64,000 bases of DNA, from positions 21,919,276-21,983,275 of the forward strand of contig CM064517.1 in NCBI GenBank assembly GCA_032716605.1, read 5' to 3'. The notes under the pieces were generated by a model. That model was not told the origin of the DNA, searched no databases, and saw only the letters and a program-made list of their open reading frames with translations. The position numbers and the translations under genes were made by a program. Positions within the stretch are counted from its first letter, which is position 1. Each line of letters begins with the position of its first letter. This document shows positions 1 to 9,849 of this stretch, piece by piece. This stretch comes from Paralithodes platypus (taxonomy: Eukaryota; Arthropoda; Malacostraca; Decapoda; Lithodidae).

Positions 1-907
1 TCTCTGCAATTCATGCGGGAACTGGACCCACTTCACCTGCACAACACTTGCCTCCAAGAAACACTACACAAACACCTGGACCTGTTCCTCATGCCCCTCC
101 CTCTCCCAGTCAAATCCCTCGCCTAAAACCCGTCCACCTCTCCTCCCCAGCCCACCTAACCTTCCCATATCATCCACCCCCCCCCTAAAACCCGTCCACC
201 TCACCTCCCTAACCCACCTAACCTTCCCATACCATCCACATCCTCAACTCAACACACCACACCCCATCCTAATCCATTCCAACCCCCATCTCCTGTTCCC
301 CAATCCCCACCCCCACCTCACCCATCCCAACCCCCAGCCCCTCCCTCACCCCCACCCCCACCCCATCCTCGTGCAGCAGCACCCAACATACATCGTGCAC
401 ATAACATTAACATTCTTCAACTGAACATAGATGGCATCAACACAAAGAAACACGAACTCTCACACTTCATCAAACAACACAACATACACATTGCCATCTT
501 ACAAGAAACAAAACTCTGCACAACACAAAAAACACCCACATTTCATAATCCACTCACTCACAGACAACACGCAGCTGCATGCACGACCTCCCGAAATCCA
601 TCCTTCCGAATCCTCCCTTCCTCGCGAGGACAGAGTCCACCTGGCCAGGCTGAGATGCGGACACCATCCAGCTCTCCTGAGCTATCAGAAGAGACTGGAT
701 GACTCCGTTGTCGACGCCTGCCCGGGATGTAACACAGCACCCCATACCATTAAACACATCGTAGAAGACTGCATTTCACACAACCACTTACGCCAACAAC
801 ACAATCTACACTCAATGAGAGCTCTGTGGGAAAGCCCGATCGTGGCCATGGCCTTTCTCAGGGACTCGGGGCTGTTCGGCCAGGCAGCTTAGGGAACAAC
901 AACAACA
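1..907 (+). mobile_element. LINE-D copy 1 (Jockey-like), internally deleted
   Basis: Non-LTR retrotransposon remnant. Bases 2-94 read CNSCGNWTHFTC...WTCSSC, the C-terminal half of a PHD-type zinc finger, followed by a Pro/His-rich linker (about 100-400). From about 369 another frame reads NINILQLNIDGINTKK...IAILQETKL, the start of an APE-type endonuclease. At about 545-550 this jumps to the extreme C-terminus (RVHLARLRCGHHPALL, CPGCNTAPHT, HIVEDC, GLFGQAA stop), which matches the 3' end of the copy at 41.4-42.2 kb. Most of the endonuclease and all of the RT are therefore missing. The element ends in (AAC)n at 895-908. The left end lies outside the window. Confidence 0.8.
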
Positions 908-1097
908 ACCAGCCCTCGCCAACCTGCCATCGCAGACGCGAGGCTCTTGGTTGCCCACTCTGGCTCGAAGCAGTCCCACTTCTGAAGCTGCTTCGCCTTT
1001 ATGCTTCACTGTCTCACTTCCTAGACTCGGACCCTCACTCTCAGAACGCCACCCATTGAGCAATCAACTCACTAGGCATTGCCCCCCTGTAGCATAT
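908..1097. other. No gene seen
   Basis: Unique-looking sequence between the LINE-D tail and a LINE-A 3' end. I see no coding signature or repeat in it. Confidence 0.5.
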
Positions 1098-1274
1098 TTT
1101 GAATATGGGAAAAATATATTGAAGAAAAACTTCCACGTAGTGGAAGGGGCATTGTGGCACGGGCAAAGGAGGCGTGTCTTGACAAATTAGCTTGGAGACG
1201 TTTCTGTCATGGCCATCCTCTAGTGGGGGTTTCCCAGGGGGAAACAAGGCGTCGGAGATGATGATGATGATGAA
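1098..1274 (+). mobile_element. LINE-A 3' fragment with (GAT)n tail
   Basis: Nearly identical to the last 180 bp of the full LINE-A at 49.03-49.21 kb (KVEKYIEEKLP-type C-terminus and 3' UTR), ending in the same GATGATGATGATGATGA tail. It is a 5'-truncated insertion. Confidence 0.85.
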
Positions 1275-1389
1275 TACTCATACACTGCTATTTAATCAGG
1301 GAACACTGAGGGTATTTTTTTGGTGTTTCGGTGTGCTTTGTGGTAATGCACTGATACTGTATTAGGTACAGCACAAATTCAATCCCAAT

Positions 1390-1530
1390 AATATCTTCCC
1401 ATTGACACATTTGGGATTTGAACCTGGAACCTTTGGATTACCAGTCCAGTGGCAAGACCACTCCACCACACCTCCCCTTGGGAGGTGTTTGGTGTTGAGA
1501 GTGAAATTAATAGATTAGATTATATATTGG
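1390..1530 (-). mobile_element. tRNA-derived SINE-like repeat
   Basis: On the - strand the sequence has a box A-like stretch (GTGGAGTGGTCTTGCCACTGG) spread over a tRNA-like head and a box B-like GGTTCAAATCC. A body follows (caccaaacacctccc, tttcactctcaacac) that is also seen, in related form, at 43.68-43.80 and 54.65-54.72 kb. It is too degenerate and extended to be a functional tRNA gene. Confidence 0.6.
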
Positions 1531-1698
1531 TGTTACGAACTATGTTAAAAACAATGTCACTAGGTTCAAGAATATTTTGTAGCGAGGTCAATCCTATGTG
1601 ATCTCTATCTATTGCCTGACGCCGTGATCCCCGAAGGGGTGGCCACGAACGAACTGCCCCCATGCACCTCTGTCCCCAGTCAGTCGACGCCCCTCCCC

Positions 1699-4090
1699 TC
1701 AATCAGCACCGCCTTCGTTCATGTAGTTCCTCACTCCATCCTTCCACCTCATATTCGGTCTACCTCTCCCTCTCTGTCCCTCCACCTCGCTATCGTACAC
1801 CCTCTTAGTCATTCTCTCGCTTTCCATACGTTCCATATGGCCGAACCATTTCAAGTTGTTCCTTTTCACACTTTCCAGCACATCTACCTCCACACCACAC
1901 CTCCTTCTTACTTCCTCATTAGTCTGTCTATCCCTCCATGTAACTCCGCACGCACTCTTTAAGTAATTCATTTCCACTGCTCTCACTCTTGGTCTGAGTC
2001 TCTCGACCAACGTCTATGCTTCGCTTCCGTAAGTCCGTGTCGGGATTACCACACTGTCATGCAAGGACTTCTTCACTTCCATACTGACCACCCTATTTCT
2101 TGTTACTGCTTTTAGCGTTCCTACAACCCTCTTCCCCTGTTGTACCCTCTCCCGCACCTCTTCATCCATAGTCCCATCTTTACTCAACACACTGCCCAGA
2201 TACTTAAAAGAGTTGACGATCTCCATAGCCTGACCGTTCAGCTTCACCTCACACTCTGTGACTTCACCCCTTTCGAAGACCATAACCTTGCTCTTCCCCG
2301 TATTTACCTTCAAATTCCATTTTTCGCACACTGTTCCAAACTCGTTTACCAGACCCTGCAACTCCCATTCATTATCACTCATCAGAACTGTATCATCCGC
2401 AAACAGCAGTATAGGTAGCTTCCACTCAATTCCCTCCCTTTTCAGCGATACACCAACATCCACTGCTCTTGATAGTATTTCTTTCATGACTCCATCCATA
2501 TATACAGTAAACAACCACGGGGACATCACACACCCCTGTTTCAAACCAACGTTGAGGTCAAAGAACTCTCTCTGCTCACTCTCCACACGTACTGCCGCCT
2601 TTGCACCCTCATACATGCTCTTCACTGCTTTCAGCAACTTGCCCTCTACTCCGTATATTCTAAGTACTTTCCACAAACCTTCTCTATCCACTCTGTCATA
2701 GGCCTTCTCCAAGTCCATAAAGGCAACATACACCTTTTGTTTCTTCTCCAGATTAGGGATGTACCGATGTATCGGTATCGGTGGTATCGGCCCTTTTTTA
2801 GAGTATCGGTATCGGCTGATTTTCTACCGATACTACCGATACCTAGAAGTAATTTGCTATGTCACATATCACTCACTGAAGGAGTGAAGGTTGCTTGGTT
2901 CAGCAGTGATTGGTTATTTTATAATTATGAAAAATATATATTTGTTGGAATCTTGGTACATATCTGATAACAATTACATTAAGTACCGTACATAATGTGT
3001 AGCCTAGTAGTGCAGTCCATTCTTTGGTACTTATAAGCCTTAAAGCCACGTCTGGTAGTTTGTGATCGTACGTGTACGGAACAGGTTGGTATCGGTATCG
3101 GTATAATTTTTTTGTATCGGTATCGGTATCGGTCAAAATTTTTGTATCGGTACATCCCTACTCCAGATACTTCTCCACAACACAATTCAGGGTAAAAATC
3201 TGATCTACACATCCTCTTCCCTTCCTAAAACCTCCCTGCTCGTCGCCTATCCATTTCTCCGTTCTCACTCTCACTCTCTCAATCACTACCCTACTGTATA
3301 CCTTCCCTACTACGCTTAGAAGACATATTCCTCGGTGGTTACCACACACTCCTCTTTCCCCTTTGCCCTTATATAGGGGGACTATTATGCCAGTCTTCCA
3401 GTCATCGGGTGCACTCCCCTTCTCCCATGCTAGTTTGCACATTTTCCATACCCATTCTATCACTATCTCACCACCATACCTCAACATTTCCCCACACACT
3501 CCATCTGTTCCTGGTGCTTTCCCCAACTTCACTCTTTTCATGGCTTCCCACACTTCTGACCTCCTGATCCCCACCTCCTCCTCCACTACTTCTCTTCTTC
3601 TCCCTCCCATACCATATCCAGCTATGTTTGCTGGCTCTTCATTCCTTTCATTTAGCAACTCACTGAAGTACTCCCTCCATCTTTCGACTCTCTCTTGCTT
3701 CTCGGCTAGCATTCTCCCATTCTTATCTTTCACACCCTTACTGTTTCCCTTGCTACCTTCCCTAACTTTCTTGACTTCTTTCCAGAACAGTTTCTTACTC
3801 TCCCTCCATTTTACACTCAGATTCCTTCCAAATTCCTCATCTACTCTTATCTTACTTTCCTTCACTACTCTCTTCACCACCCTCTTACTCTCCATGTACC
3901 TCGCTCGTTTCTGTCTCTCGGAATCTTCATTCCCTCTACTACCCAACCACTCTCTATATGCTTTCTTCTTTTCTTCCACAGCTATTCTTACCTCTTCTGT
4001 CCACCATGCTGTACCTTTCACTCCCCTCCCTCTTCAACTCACTCCACACACCTCACATGCTGCACAGATCTCATCCTTAAACACCTTGCT
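1699..4090 (-). pseudogene. LINE-B reverse transcriptase, interrupted
   Basis: Reading leftwards on the - strand: a linker with TAWWTEEVRIAVEEKKKAYR (about 3960-4020), then RT block GKAPGTDGVCGEMLRYGG, IIVPLYKGKGERG, GGFRKGRGCVDQIF (3158-3560). After the MITE come AFMDLEKAYDRVDREGLW, GLKQGCVMSPWLF and the catalytic LLFADDTVLMSD (2014-2733). After one in-frame TAG at 2014-2016 (a Trp in YGSEAW of related copies) come the C-terminal LKWFGHMERM and GRGRPNMRWKDGVR (1699-2010). All parts keep one frame except at the MITE, so decay is modest. The architecture matches RTE-clade LINEs. It is dead because of the MITE, the stop and the 5' truncation. Confidence 0.85.
2754..3160. mobile_element. hAT-like MITE, 407 bp, inside LINE-B
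   Basis: Terminal inverted repeats TAGGGATGTACCGAT (2754-2768) and its reverse complement (ending 3160), with internal arrays of ATCGGT units near both ends. It is flanked by the 8-bp direct repeat CTCCAGAT (2746-2753 and 3161-3168). An 8-bp target duplication plus TAGGG-type ends is the hAT hallmark. The LINE-B copy at about 55.6 kb carries the same site once, uninterrupted (acatCTGGAG on +), an exact empty site. It has no transposase. Confidence 0.92.
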
Positions 4091-4199
4091 CATCTCCTCC
4101 ACTTCCTCCATAACTTCCAGGTCGAACCCACCTAGTCGTCTTTCCTATGTGATCTGTGCCCCATAAAATATTCTTTCCTCTCGTTTAAGCATCAGGCTA

Positions 4200-4420
4200 T
4201 TCATAGTGCAGTTGGGTAAAGTACATGATTAGATTAATATCCAGTATTCGATAAATGGATACGGTATCAATCGTGGTCATGTGCTGTACTTATAACTGTC
4301 TTGATGGTGTAATGATTGAAGCGTGTAAGTTCTGTATGAGATATCCTAAGTTTGAATCTTGGGAGAATCACAAGCTTTCATTAATTTCATGGGATGTTAT
4401 TGGTGTTAAGAACGATGTTA
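4200..4420 (+). mobile_element. tRNA-derived SINE-like repeat
   Basis: 'aactgtcttgatggtgtaat' at about 4296 resembles a tRNA box A region, and GTTTGAATCTTG at about 4352 is a degraded box B. The flank 'ccagtattcgataaatgg' (4241-4258) recurs on the - strand near 54.16 kb. The 3' part 'tttcattaatttcatggg' matches the SINE at 43.7 kb. Confidence 0.5.
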
Positions 4421-4561
4421 AAAATGGTTACTATGTCGAACCCTTTTTTTTATATCTTGCTAAGGGATAGGGAAACTAAGAAGCTTGTGCTAAAACAAAT
4501 TATTTTTAATTAAGCGTTGTTTCCACAGCGATTTTGATTAGTTCTTTTGCATTTATCTTGT

Positions 4562-4609
4562 GTCGTCCCAGTTTTGGTTTGTGTATTTTGCAAGTTTTAC
4601 ATTATAATT
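4562..4609 (+). repeat. Short dispersed repeat R48, copy 1
   Basis: A roughly 48-bp unit (tgtcgtcccagttttggttt ... ttgcaagttttacattataat). Other copies lie at 5853-5900 (+), 23553-23608 (-) and 42829-42862 (-). The last copy abuts a BUB1 splice acceptor. Confidence 0.7.
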
Positions 4610-4663
4610 AGTGATTATACAGCAAATCAAGAATTCCTTCCATCCTGAGGCAGTACCCCTTAA

Positions 4664-4863
4664 CCCCTTCTGTACCGGCGACATCTTTGATATTTGATTT
4701 CAGCTACATTTAGGCAAATTTATGAAGCTTAGGGTGGATATATGGTAGCTAAAAGGATAAATGGAGAGAGTGTAGCCTTTTAATTGCTAGACGTCCTTCC
4801 TAAGCTGAATATAATTGTTTAAATATAGCTAGAATAAAAAAAATGTCACCGGTACAGAAGGGG
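4664..4863. mobile_element. TTAA-flanked MITE family 1, copy 1
   Basis: 200 bp bounded by TTAA at 4660-4663 and 4864-4867. The ends are inverted repeats: CCCCTTCTGTACCGGCGACA on the left and its near-perfect complement on the right (gtcaccggtacagaagggg). TTAA target duplication is typical of piggyBac-type (also Kolobok) transposons. Relatives lie at 10.98-11.18 kb and, degraded, at 7.48-7.70 kb. It is non-coding. Confidence 0.85.
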
Positions 4864-4907
4864 TTAACTACTACTTCTACTGTATTTTAACAACCTCTCT
4901 CTCCCAG

Positions 4908-5012
4908 GGTTCACGACTGAGCATGGTGTCTGTGCTACCTGACGACCGAGAAGGGTTGCCGGCGGTGGAGTCAAAGTTAGCCCAGATGAACCTAGAATCC
5001 CTCCTCTTATAG
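4908..5012 (+). pseudogene. Serpin exon duplicate, truncated
   Basis: After a polypyrimidine tract and CAG (4896-4907) the sequence reads GSRLSMVSVLPDDREGLPAV, then ESKLAQMNLE, then diverges and meets TAG at 5010-5012. It parallels the exon at 5407-5592 almost codon for codon for about 30 codons. LSMV-VLPD is the strand s3B/loop region preceding helix G-H in serpins. The homology stops at about 4999 and no donor site follows, so this looks like a partial exon duplication and not a usable alternative exon. It lies 40 bp after a TTAA MITE. Confidence 0.7.
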
Positions 5013-5406
5013 TTGACCTATGGCGTAGGGATGCAGCGACCCCACCGCCCGCCACTGCGGTGGTGCAGTCAGCCTCTGTAGCAGTTACGGTGATTTCTTG
5101 TTACTGCCTTATTGTAGCACGGTTAAGGCTGGTGTGATGCGATTTCGCCAGGTGCAAGTGCTTCAGGGGGACTTTATTGAGTTCTGCTGAGACACTGTTA
5201 GCGCTATACCAACATCAGCTTCAGTGATAACATGATGGGGCGTTGTTGTGGCAAGACTCTGTTGTACTGTGCTGCAGTAAAGACTGTAGCCACCGTGTTA
5301 TGATTGTTGTGCACTGTGTGTAGTACTGTGATTGTACCATGGAAGCCACATTCACTGTGGACGGTTGCGGTCTTTAAACTTGTATGTAATCCATCTCTCT
5401 CTCTAG
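5013..5406 (+). other. Intron or spacer between serpin exon copies
   Basis: No coding signal. It ends with a CTCTCTCTCTAG acceptor for the next exon. Confidence 0.5.
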
Positions 5407-5592
5407 GGTTCAAGGCTGAGCATGGTGTTCGTGCTGCCTGACAAGTGAAAAGGATTACCAGCGGTGGAGGCCAAGCTAGCAAAGATGAACCTTAAGGAAC
5501 TGGACCAGAAGCTACACAGAGTGGAAGTTGAAGTGACCATTCCCAAGTTCAAGTTGGAGGAGACCTATAACCTTGTGGATCATCTCAAGTCG
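5407..5592 (+). pseudogene. Serpin internal exon with in-frame TGA
   Basis: A 62-codon exon in phase 0 at both ends, between a CTCTCTCTAG acceptor and a GTAAGT donor. It reads GSRLSMVFVLPDK-stop-KGLPAV, then EAKLAKMNLKELDQKLHRVE, VEVTIPKFKLEETYNLVDHL, KS. VTIPKFKLE..Y.L...L is the classic serpin signature before the reactive-centre region. Serpins are secreted or intracellular suicide inhibitors of serine or cysteine proteases. In arthropods many regulate melanisation and clotting. The TGA at 5446-5448 falls where the sister exon (4908) has CGA (Arg), so a single C-to-T change would explain it. It could be a pseudogene, a segregating null allele or a base error. Confidence 0.8.
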
Positions 5593-5852
5593 GTAAGTTA
5601 CAGTACATTATTTCCACATTGTGATTTTGATAAGTTCTTTTGTCGGTAAGATCCTGTGTAGCGGGGAGAACTGTTTTTCAGATGCCTATTTACTGAGAAA
5701 CATTGAACAATATCTTTAACCTAATCTAGTATATTAGTGGACTATTTATGAATATAAAATGTAAAAATATATTGTAACATTACCAAATTATTGAGATATA
5801 AGTACAGGTCTCCTCGCTACACAGGATTATACCCTTTTGTCTTCTATTGTGC
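5593..5852 (+). other. Serpin intron, 5' part
   Basis: AT-rich intronic sequence after the GTAAGT donor. It contains a short stretch similar to 4520-4560, immediately upstream of the R48 repeat in both places. Confidence 0.5.
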
Positions 5853-5900
5853 TGTCCCTGTTTTGGTTTGTTTATTTTGCAAGTTTCACATTATAACACT
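5853..5900 (+). repeat. Short dispersed repeat R48, copy 2
   Basis: Same unit as 4562-4609, with a few substitutions (ctgtccctgttttggttt...ttgcaagtttcacattata). Confidence 0.65.
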
Positions 5901-6188
5901 TCAGGTTTCTTTATACAGTTATTCCTCGCTACAAGTTTTTAGTTACTGTAGGCCTACTGGTCTCCCTCGATATACGATTGGGTTACGTTCCTGAAAACCC
6001 GATCTTGAATTGAAAAATCGTATAGCGAACCCTAAAATTAATGGGATAATTGGGGATGCATTTTCGGACCAGCTTAACCCAACCCCAAACATCTAAAAAC
6101 CTATAATAATATCGTAAATTGGGGTATCGGATAGGGAGGGGCCTGTATAGTTAAGTTTAACTTGGGTTATACTTCAGGTTTGCTTGTA

Positions 6189-6627
6189 CAGTAAATTCTC
6201 ATGTTTGGCGTTCTCATTAGTCTGAAAAAAAAAAACGGCGCCAATCACGATTTCGCTAAACAGGCATTGGAATTTAAATGGGAAAAATTATAGTAGTCAT
6301 TAGTCACCCATAAGATAGCCTATTTTACTCTTTTTCATATTTGTTATCATGAATCGATGGAGGGAGTGAGCAATAAATGATACAGTCAAGGTCGAACGGG
6401 AACTGGTAAGATAGTAAAGTAACTATCACGACCGACAAGTTCTGAGAGGTAGCCTATGCGCTCGGGTTGGCTCGCCACTCGGGTCAGATCGCCACTTAGG
6501 TATTTTCGTCTCTTGGCTACCCGCCAATTACAAATTTTTGCCGTCAAACGAGAGCTTTGGTATCTTATGAATTATGGCGACGAACACGATTTCGCTAAAC
6601 TAAAACACGCCAAACATGAGTTTACTG
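6189..6627. mobile_element. TA-flanked (pogo/mariner-like) MITE
   Basis: 439 bp starting CAGTAAATTCTCATGTTTGG and ending with the inverted equivalent (ccaaacatgagtttactg), flanked by TA at 6187-6188 and 6628-6629. Near both ends sits 'cacgatttcgctaaac'. TA duplication and CAGT termini fit Tc1/mariner-pogo MITEs. A second CAGT-starting sequence (cagtaattcctcgcttcaag) begins right after it and echoes 5920-5940, suggesting nesting inside an older relative. Confidence 0.75.
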
Positions 6628-6639
6628 TACAGTAATTCC

Positions 6640-7313
6640 TCGCTTCAAGTTTTAGAAGAAATTGGCCTTAGCCCGGGCTATCTTTCTATTGAAAACTGCA
6701 AAACTAGCTTGAAGGGGATTTAGATGAGCATTTTTTTTAGTTATAAATCACTGAACAATAAGCATTTCCTTAGTGGCAGGAAAATCAACTAACCTTAAAA
6801 AAAAAAGTACAGTATGTTCAGCTATGGACAAATGTTTGTGAGATCTTGCGATGTTTTTTATGCAAATATATCCAATTAGACTGATGTCCAGATCTAATCA
6901 GATATACAGTATAGTAATTAATACATATTATATTATTTAGTAATATATAGCTGAATTGTTCTGAACATCAATTTATATGGATATACAGTAGTTGCATTAT
7001 GATAATTGCAATAGCTCACAAACATTTGTCAGTAGCTGTACATCATGCCATGAATTAAAACACCATTTAAAGGAGAAGCTCTTTATTGATAACATTTTCC
7101 AGATAGTTTCTTCAGATCAACAACCTGAAGAAGTTATTAAATTCAATTAAAGAAACTTATCAGGATTTTTTTTTCATGTAGTACTGTACTGTATACCGGT
7201 ATGTATTTGTCATGTACTGTACTGTATAATATGTATTTTTAGTTACGTATGTATTTCTTTTACCATTTGACTTTAGTCTGTCATGAATTTCTCTCCTTTT
7301 TTCTGGTACTTAG
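6640..7313 (+). other. Serpin intron, 3' part
   Basis: AT-rich, without recognisable genes. It ends with a pyrimidine tract (ttctctccttttttctggtacttag) that serves the next serpin exon. Confidence 0.5.
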
Positions 7314-7452
7314 ATGGGGATTACCGACCTGTTTGATGACTCAGCCGACCTCTCCGGGATCTCTGGCAACCGTGACCTCTATGTGTCTGAGGTCATTCAC
7401 AAGGCATTCCTAGAGGTCAACGAGAAGGGCAGCGAAGCAGCCGCCGCCACAG
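7314..7452 (+). CDS. Serpin exon upstream of the reactive-centre loop
   Basis: Between TTAG acceptor and GTCAGT donor it reads [46 protein letters not shown]. It joins in phase with the exon ending HLKS at 5592: L..MGI.D.F....DLSGI is the invariant serpin stretch. [21 protein letters not shown] is strand s5A and the hinge (P17-P9 region, E-G-S-E-A-A-A-A-T). The hinge has the small-residue run needed for loop insertion, so an inhibitory serpin is implied. The exon ends one base into a codon (46 codons + 1). The next exon, carrying the reactive loop and C-terminus, was not found and may lie beyond the TEs or outside the window. Confidence 0.9.
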
Positions 7453-7477
7453 GTCAGTTTTGTCTGTTTGTATTTTT

Positions 7478-7696
7478 ACCCTTTTGAGTACTAGTGACGT
7501 GTGTTATACTGTATTATATTCTAGCTATATTTAGGCAATATTACACAACTTAGGAAGGTTATATGGTAGTTAAAAAGGTTGGTTGAGATAGTTTGTAGCC
7601 TTATTATTGCTAGAAGGTCCTTCCTAAGCTGAATCAAATTGACTAATAGTAGCCAGAATAAACTTAAAAAGACGTCGCTAGTACAGAGGGGATTAA
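7478..7696. mobile_element. TTAA MITE family 1, degraded copy
   Basis: Internal sequence (agctatatttaggcaatatt, atatggtagttaaaaa, ggtccttcctaagctgaat) follows the copies at 4.66 and 10.98 kb. The right end gtacagaggggATTAA is kept, but the left TTAA is lost. Confidence 0.7.
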
Positions 7697-7800
7697 CTGT
7701 CTTAGTGGTATAATGGTTAACCCTCCTTGTACATCTGACCTCCATAGAGCTCATATCAAGTTTGCTCAGAGACATATGGGTGGCCTCAATTGATCCATTG

Positions 7801-7841
<41 letters not shown>

Positions 7842-7842
<1 letters not shown>

Positions 7843-8749
7843 AGTAAACTTCCGTTAATCCAAAGGGCAGCGGACCGGCCCTCGTTCGGATTAGTGGATT
7901 TTTCGGATTATCGGACTTTACCCCTATGAACCTGTGTATTAATGGCCTGACGAAAACATTGAGGCATTAGGCCACCCAAATGACACACACACATATCATA
8001 TGTTCATGAAATCACTTCAAAAGTTAACCATTGTCATTGTAGCCTATTACCTACTTACTTCAAAACATTCAGATTAATGGTCAAAGGAATCTGCTATGTC
8101 CGCATCGTCTACTAGCGAGTTTGTCTTGCTCTTGAAGATCAGATCAGATGTGGTTCGGGAAGTAATGCCTTAACAACGGCACTTCCCTGAGAGGTTCTTG
8201 TAATTTTCCTTTTGTGATTTTCCTTTTGTGATGTGCTCCGTTATATTATATTGTATTGAAAGCACCCTTGTCTTGTTGTCTTGAAAGCACCCTTGGGACG
8301 CTCCGATCACTGAACTATAAATAGTAGCGTATCGGAACGTCCAAAGGTGCGTGTTAAAGCTCAAGACTGAATGCGCTTGCAGAAAATGCGGTGCAAGCCA
8401 GTAGCGCATCGGAGCGTCCCAAGGATGCGTTCAAGAGCAAAACAAACTCTCTAGCAGACGATGTGTGTTTACGTTTATATCAGTAGCTTCCTTTGACCAT
8501 TAATCTGAATGTTTTGAAGTAGGTAATAGGCTACAATGACAATGGTAAACTTTTAAAGTGAATTCATGAACATATGATATGTGTGTGCTCCATTATGTGT
8601 CATTTGAGTGGACTAATGCCTCAAAATGGGGACTTTGGGACTTCTTGAAATTCGGACTATCGGGTGAATTCAGATTTGGCCTCAAATTGAAAAATTCGGA
8701 CTATTGGGAGATTCGAATCATCGGTCGTCGGATTAAAGGACTTTTACTG
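7842..8749. mobile_element. Long-TIR foldback MITE, TA-flanked, copy 1
   Basis: 908 bp, CAGTAAACTTCCGTTAATCC at left and inverted GGATTAAAGGACTTTTACTG at right, with TA at 7840-7841 and 8750-8751. Not only the tips but about 280 bp at each side are complementary (for example ccattaatctgaatgttttg at about 8498 against its complement at about 8069), and the centre is also partly palindromic. The element could fold into one long hairpin. A second copy lies at 27543-28506. It has no transposase and sits inside the A/T tail of LINE-H. Confidence 0.88.
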
Positions 8750-8751
8750 TA

Positions 8752-9350
8752 TTACTTTTATTTATTTATTTATTTATTTTTATTTATTTTTGAGAAAAAG
8801 ACCAGGTTGCCTGTACCAAGTGTCTCCCCCAAAGCCAAATAAGTGATAGAGCCAAATTCAAGGGATGCTGGGGTCAAAATGCCTGGACACATAAAGTTTA
8901 AAGCAGTTTAAGTCATAGGATAAAGGAAAGATTGATTGAGGGAGAGAGTTCCAGAGTTCACTTATTGAGTAGAAGAAAGATTGAGAAACTGTGCTAATTC
9001 TCGGTTTGGAGAGTTAGACAGAATGGGAGTGGGACTGTGTTGAAAGGTGGGTGCCTCGCACTCGCCGCAAGGGAAAGGATATGCACTGAGACAGCTCTGA
9101 AGAACACTCATTGTTGTAATAGCGATAGCAGAGTGAAAGAGATGAAACATTGCGGCATGTAGAAAGAGATTATTGGGAACTAGTAAGAGAAGGTGAGTTG
9201 GTGAGGTGAAATGCTTTTGACTACTTTTTCGAGAAGTGTGGTATGGGTGGAATCTCCCCACACTTGCGAGCAATACTCGATACAGGGACGCACTGTGCCC
9301 CAATGCAGAGCAAGAAGCTGTGTGGGGGTGAAGAACCCATGGCTTAAAAC
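8752..9350 (-). mobile_element. LINE-H 3' fragment
   Basis: On the - strand it ends in (AAATA)n (8757-8790, continuing as (AAT)n beyond the MITE at 7803-7841). Decayed coding sequence related to the better copy at 26.53-27.00 kb (cysteine-poor C-terminal LINE domain: RGTRLA, WNALPESVFP in that copy) fills the rest. Confidence 0.65.
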
Positions 9351-9531
9351 TGCACTAGAGAAAGTTTTGTTGTCTTAGCGGACGGTCCTTATAACCAACA
9401 AGAACAAAAACATACAGCCAGTTAATCAGGTGACTCAGCTTGCTTGACGCCCTCCTGCAACCTTGTATTGATTTTCTATAGTCCCAATCGATGCATGCAT
9501 GAAAGCATTGGACAGTGACTTAGGAATGGTT

Positions 9532-9826
9532 CTATCTATCTATTGCCGGACGCTGTGATCCCCGAAGGGTTGGCACGAACGAATCAACCCCATGCACCTC
9601 TGTCCCCAGTCAGCCAACGCCCCTCCTCCCATTCAGCACTGCTTTCACTCGTATACTTCTTAACTCCATCCTTCCACCTCTCCTTCTCTGCCCTTCCACC
9701 TCACTCTCGTACACTCTCTTAGTCATTCTCTCGTTTCCCATATGTTCCACATGGCCAGTTCTCAAGGTGTCCCTTTTCACACTTTCCACTGCACATCTAC
9801 ATTCACACCACACCGCTCTTGTACAA
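9532..9826 (-). mobile_element. LINE-B 3' fragment
   Basis: TCTATCTATCTATTGCC tail followed by the LINE-B 3' UTR (gatccccgaagggttggc, cctctgtccccagtcagcc) and the RT C-terminus on the - strand (HMGNERMTKRVYESEVEGQR). Confidence 0.85.
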
Positions 9827-9849
9827 TTGTGAAATAAATGAGTAATCAT

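Larger units (their letters stand above)
1605..4143 (-). mobile_element. LINE-B copy 1 (RTE-like), 5'-truncated, with target-site duplication
   Basis: LINE in - orientation. Its 3' end is at the left, with the short tail CTATCTATTGCC (plus strand) and the conserved 3' UTR shared with copies at 9.5, 16.5 and 45.5 kb. It is bounded by a 12-bp direct repeat CCTATGTGATCT at 1593-1604 and 4144-4155, which proves the insertion limits. It contains a long RT polyprotein split by a 407-bp hAT-like MITE (2754-3160). With the MITE and its duplicated site removed the LINE is about 2.1 kb, so the endonuclease is missing by 5' truncation. Confidence 0.9.

Noticed and set aside
431..892. A 153-residue ORF taken as a protein
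   Set aside because: Its first third is an out-of-frame reading of the LINE-D endonuclease start; only the C-terminal part is real LINE-D. It arises from a deletion junction.
3363..4166. 267-residue + strand ORF
   Set aside because: Antisense shadow of the LINE-B RT linker (Ser/Leu/Phe-rich composition).
8170..8409. 79-residue ORF shared with 27898-28173
   Set aside because: The repeated peptide is the palindromic core of the foldback MITE, not a transposase.
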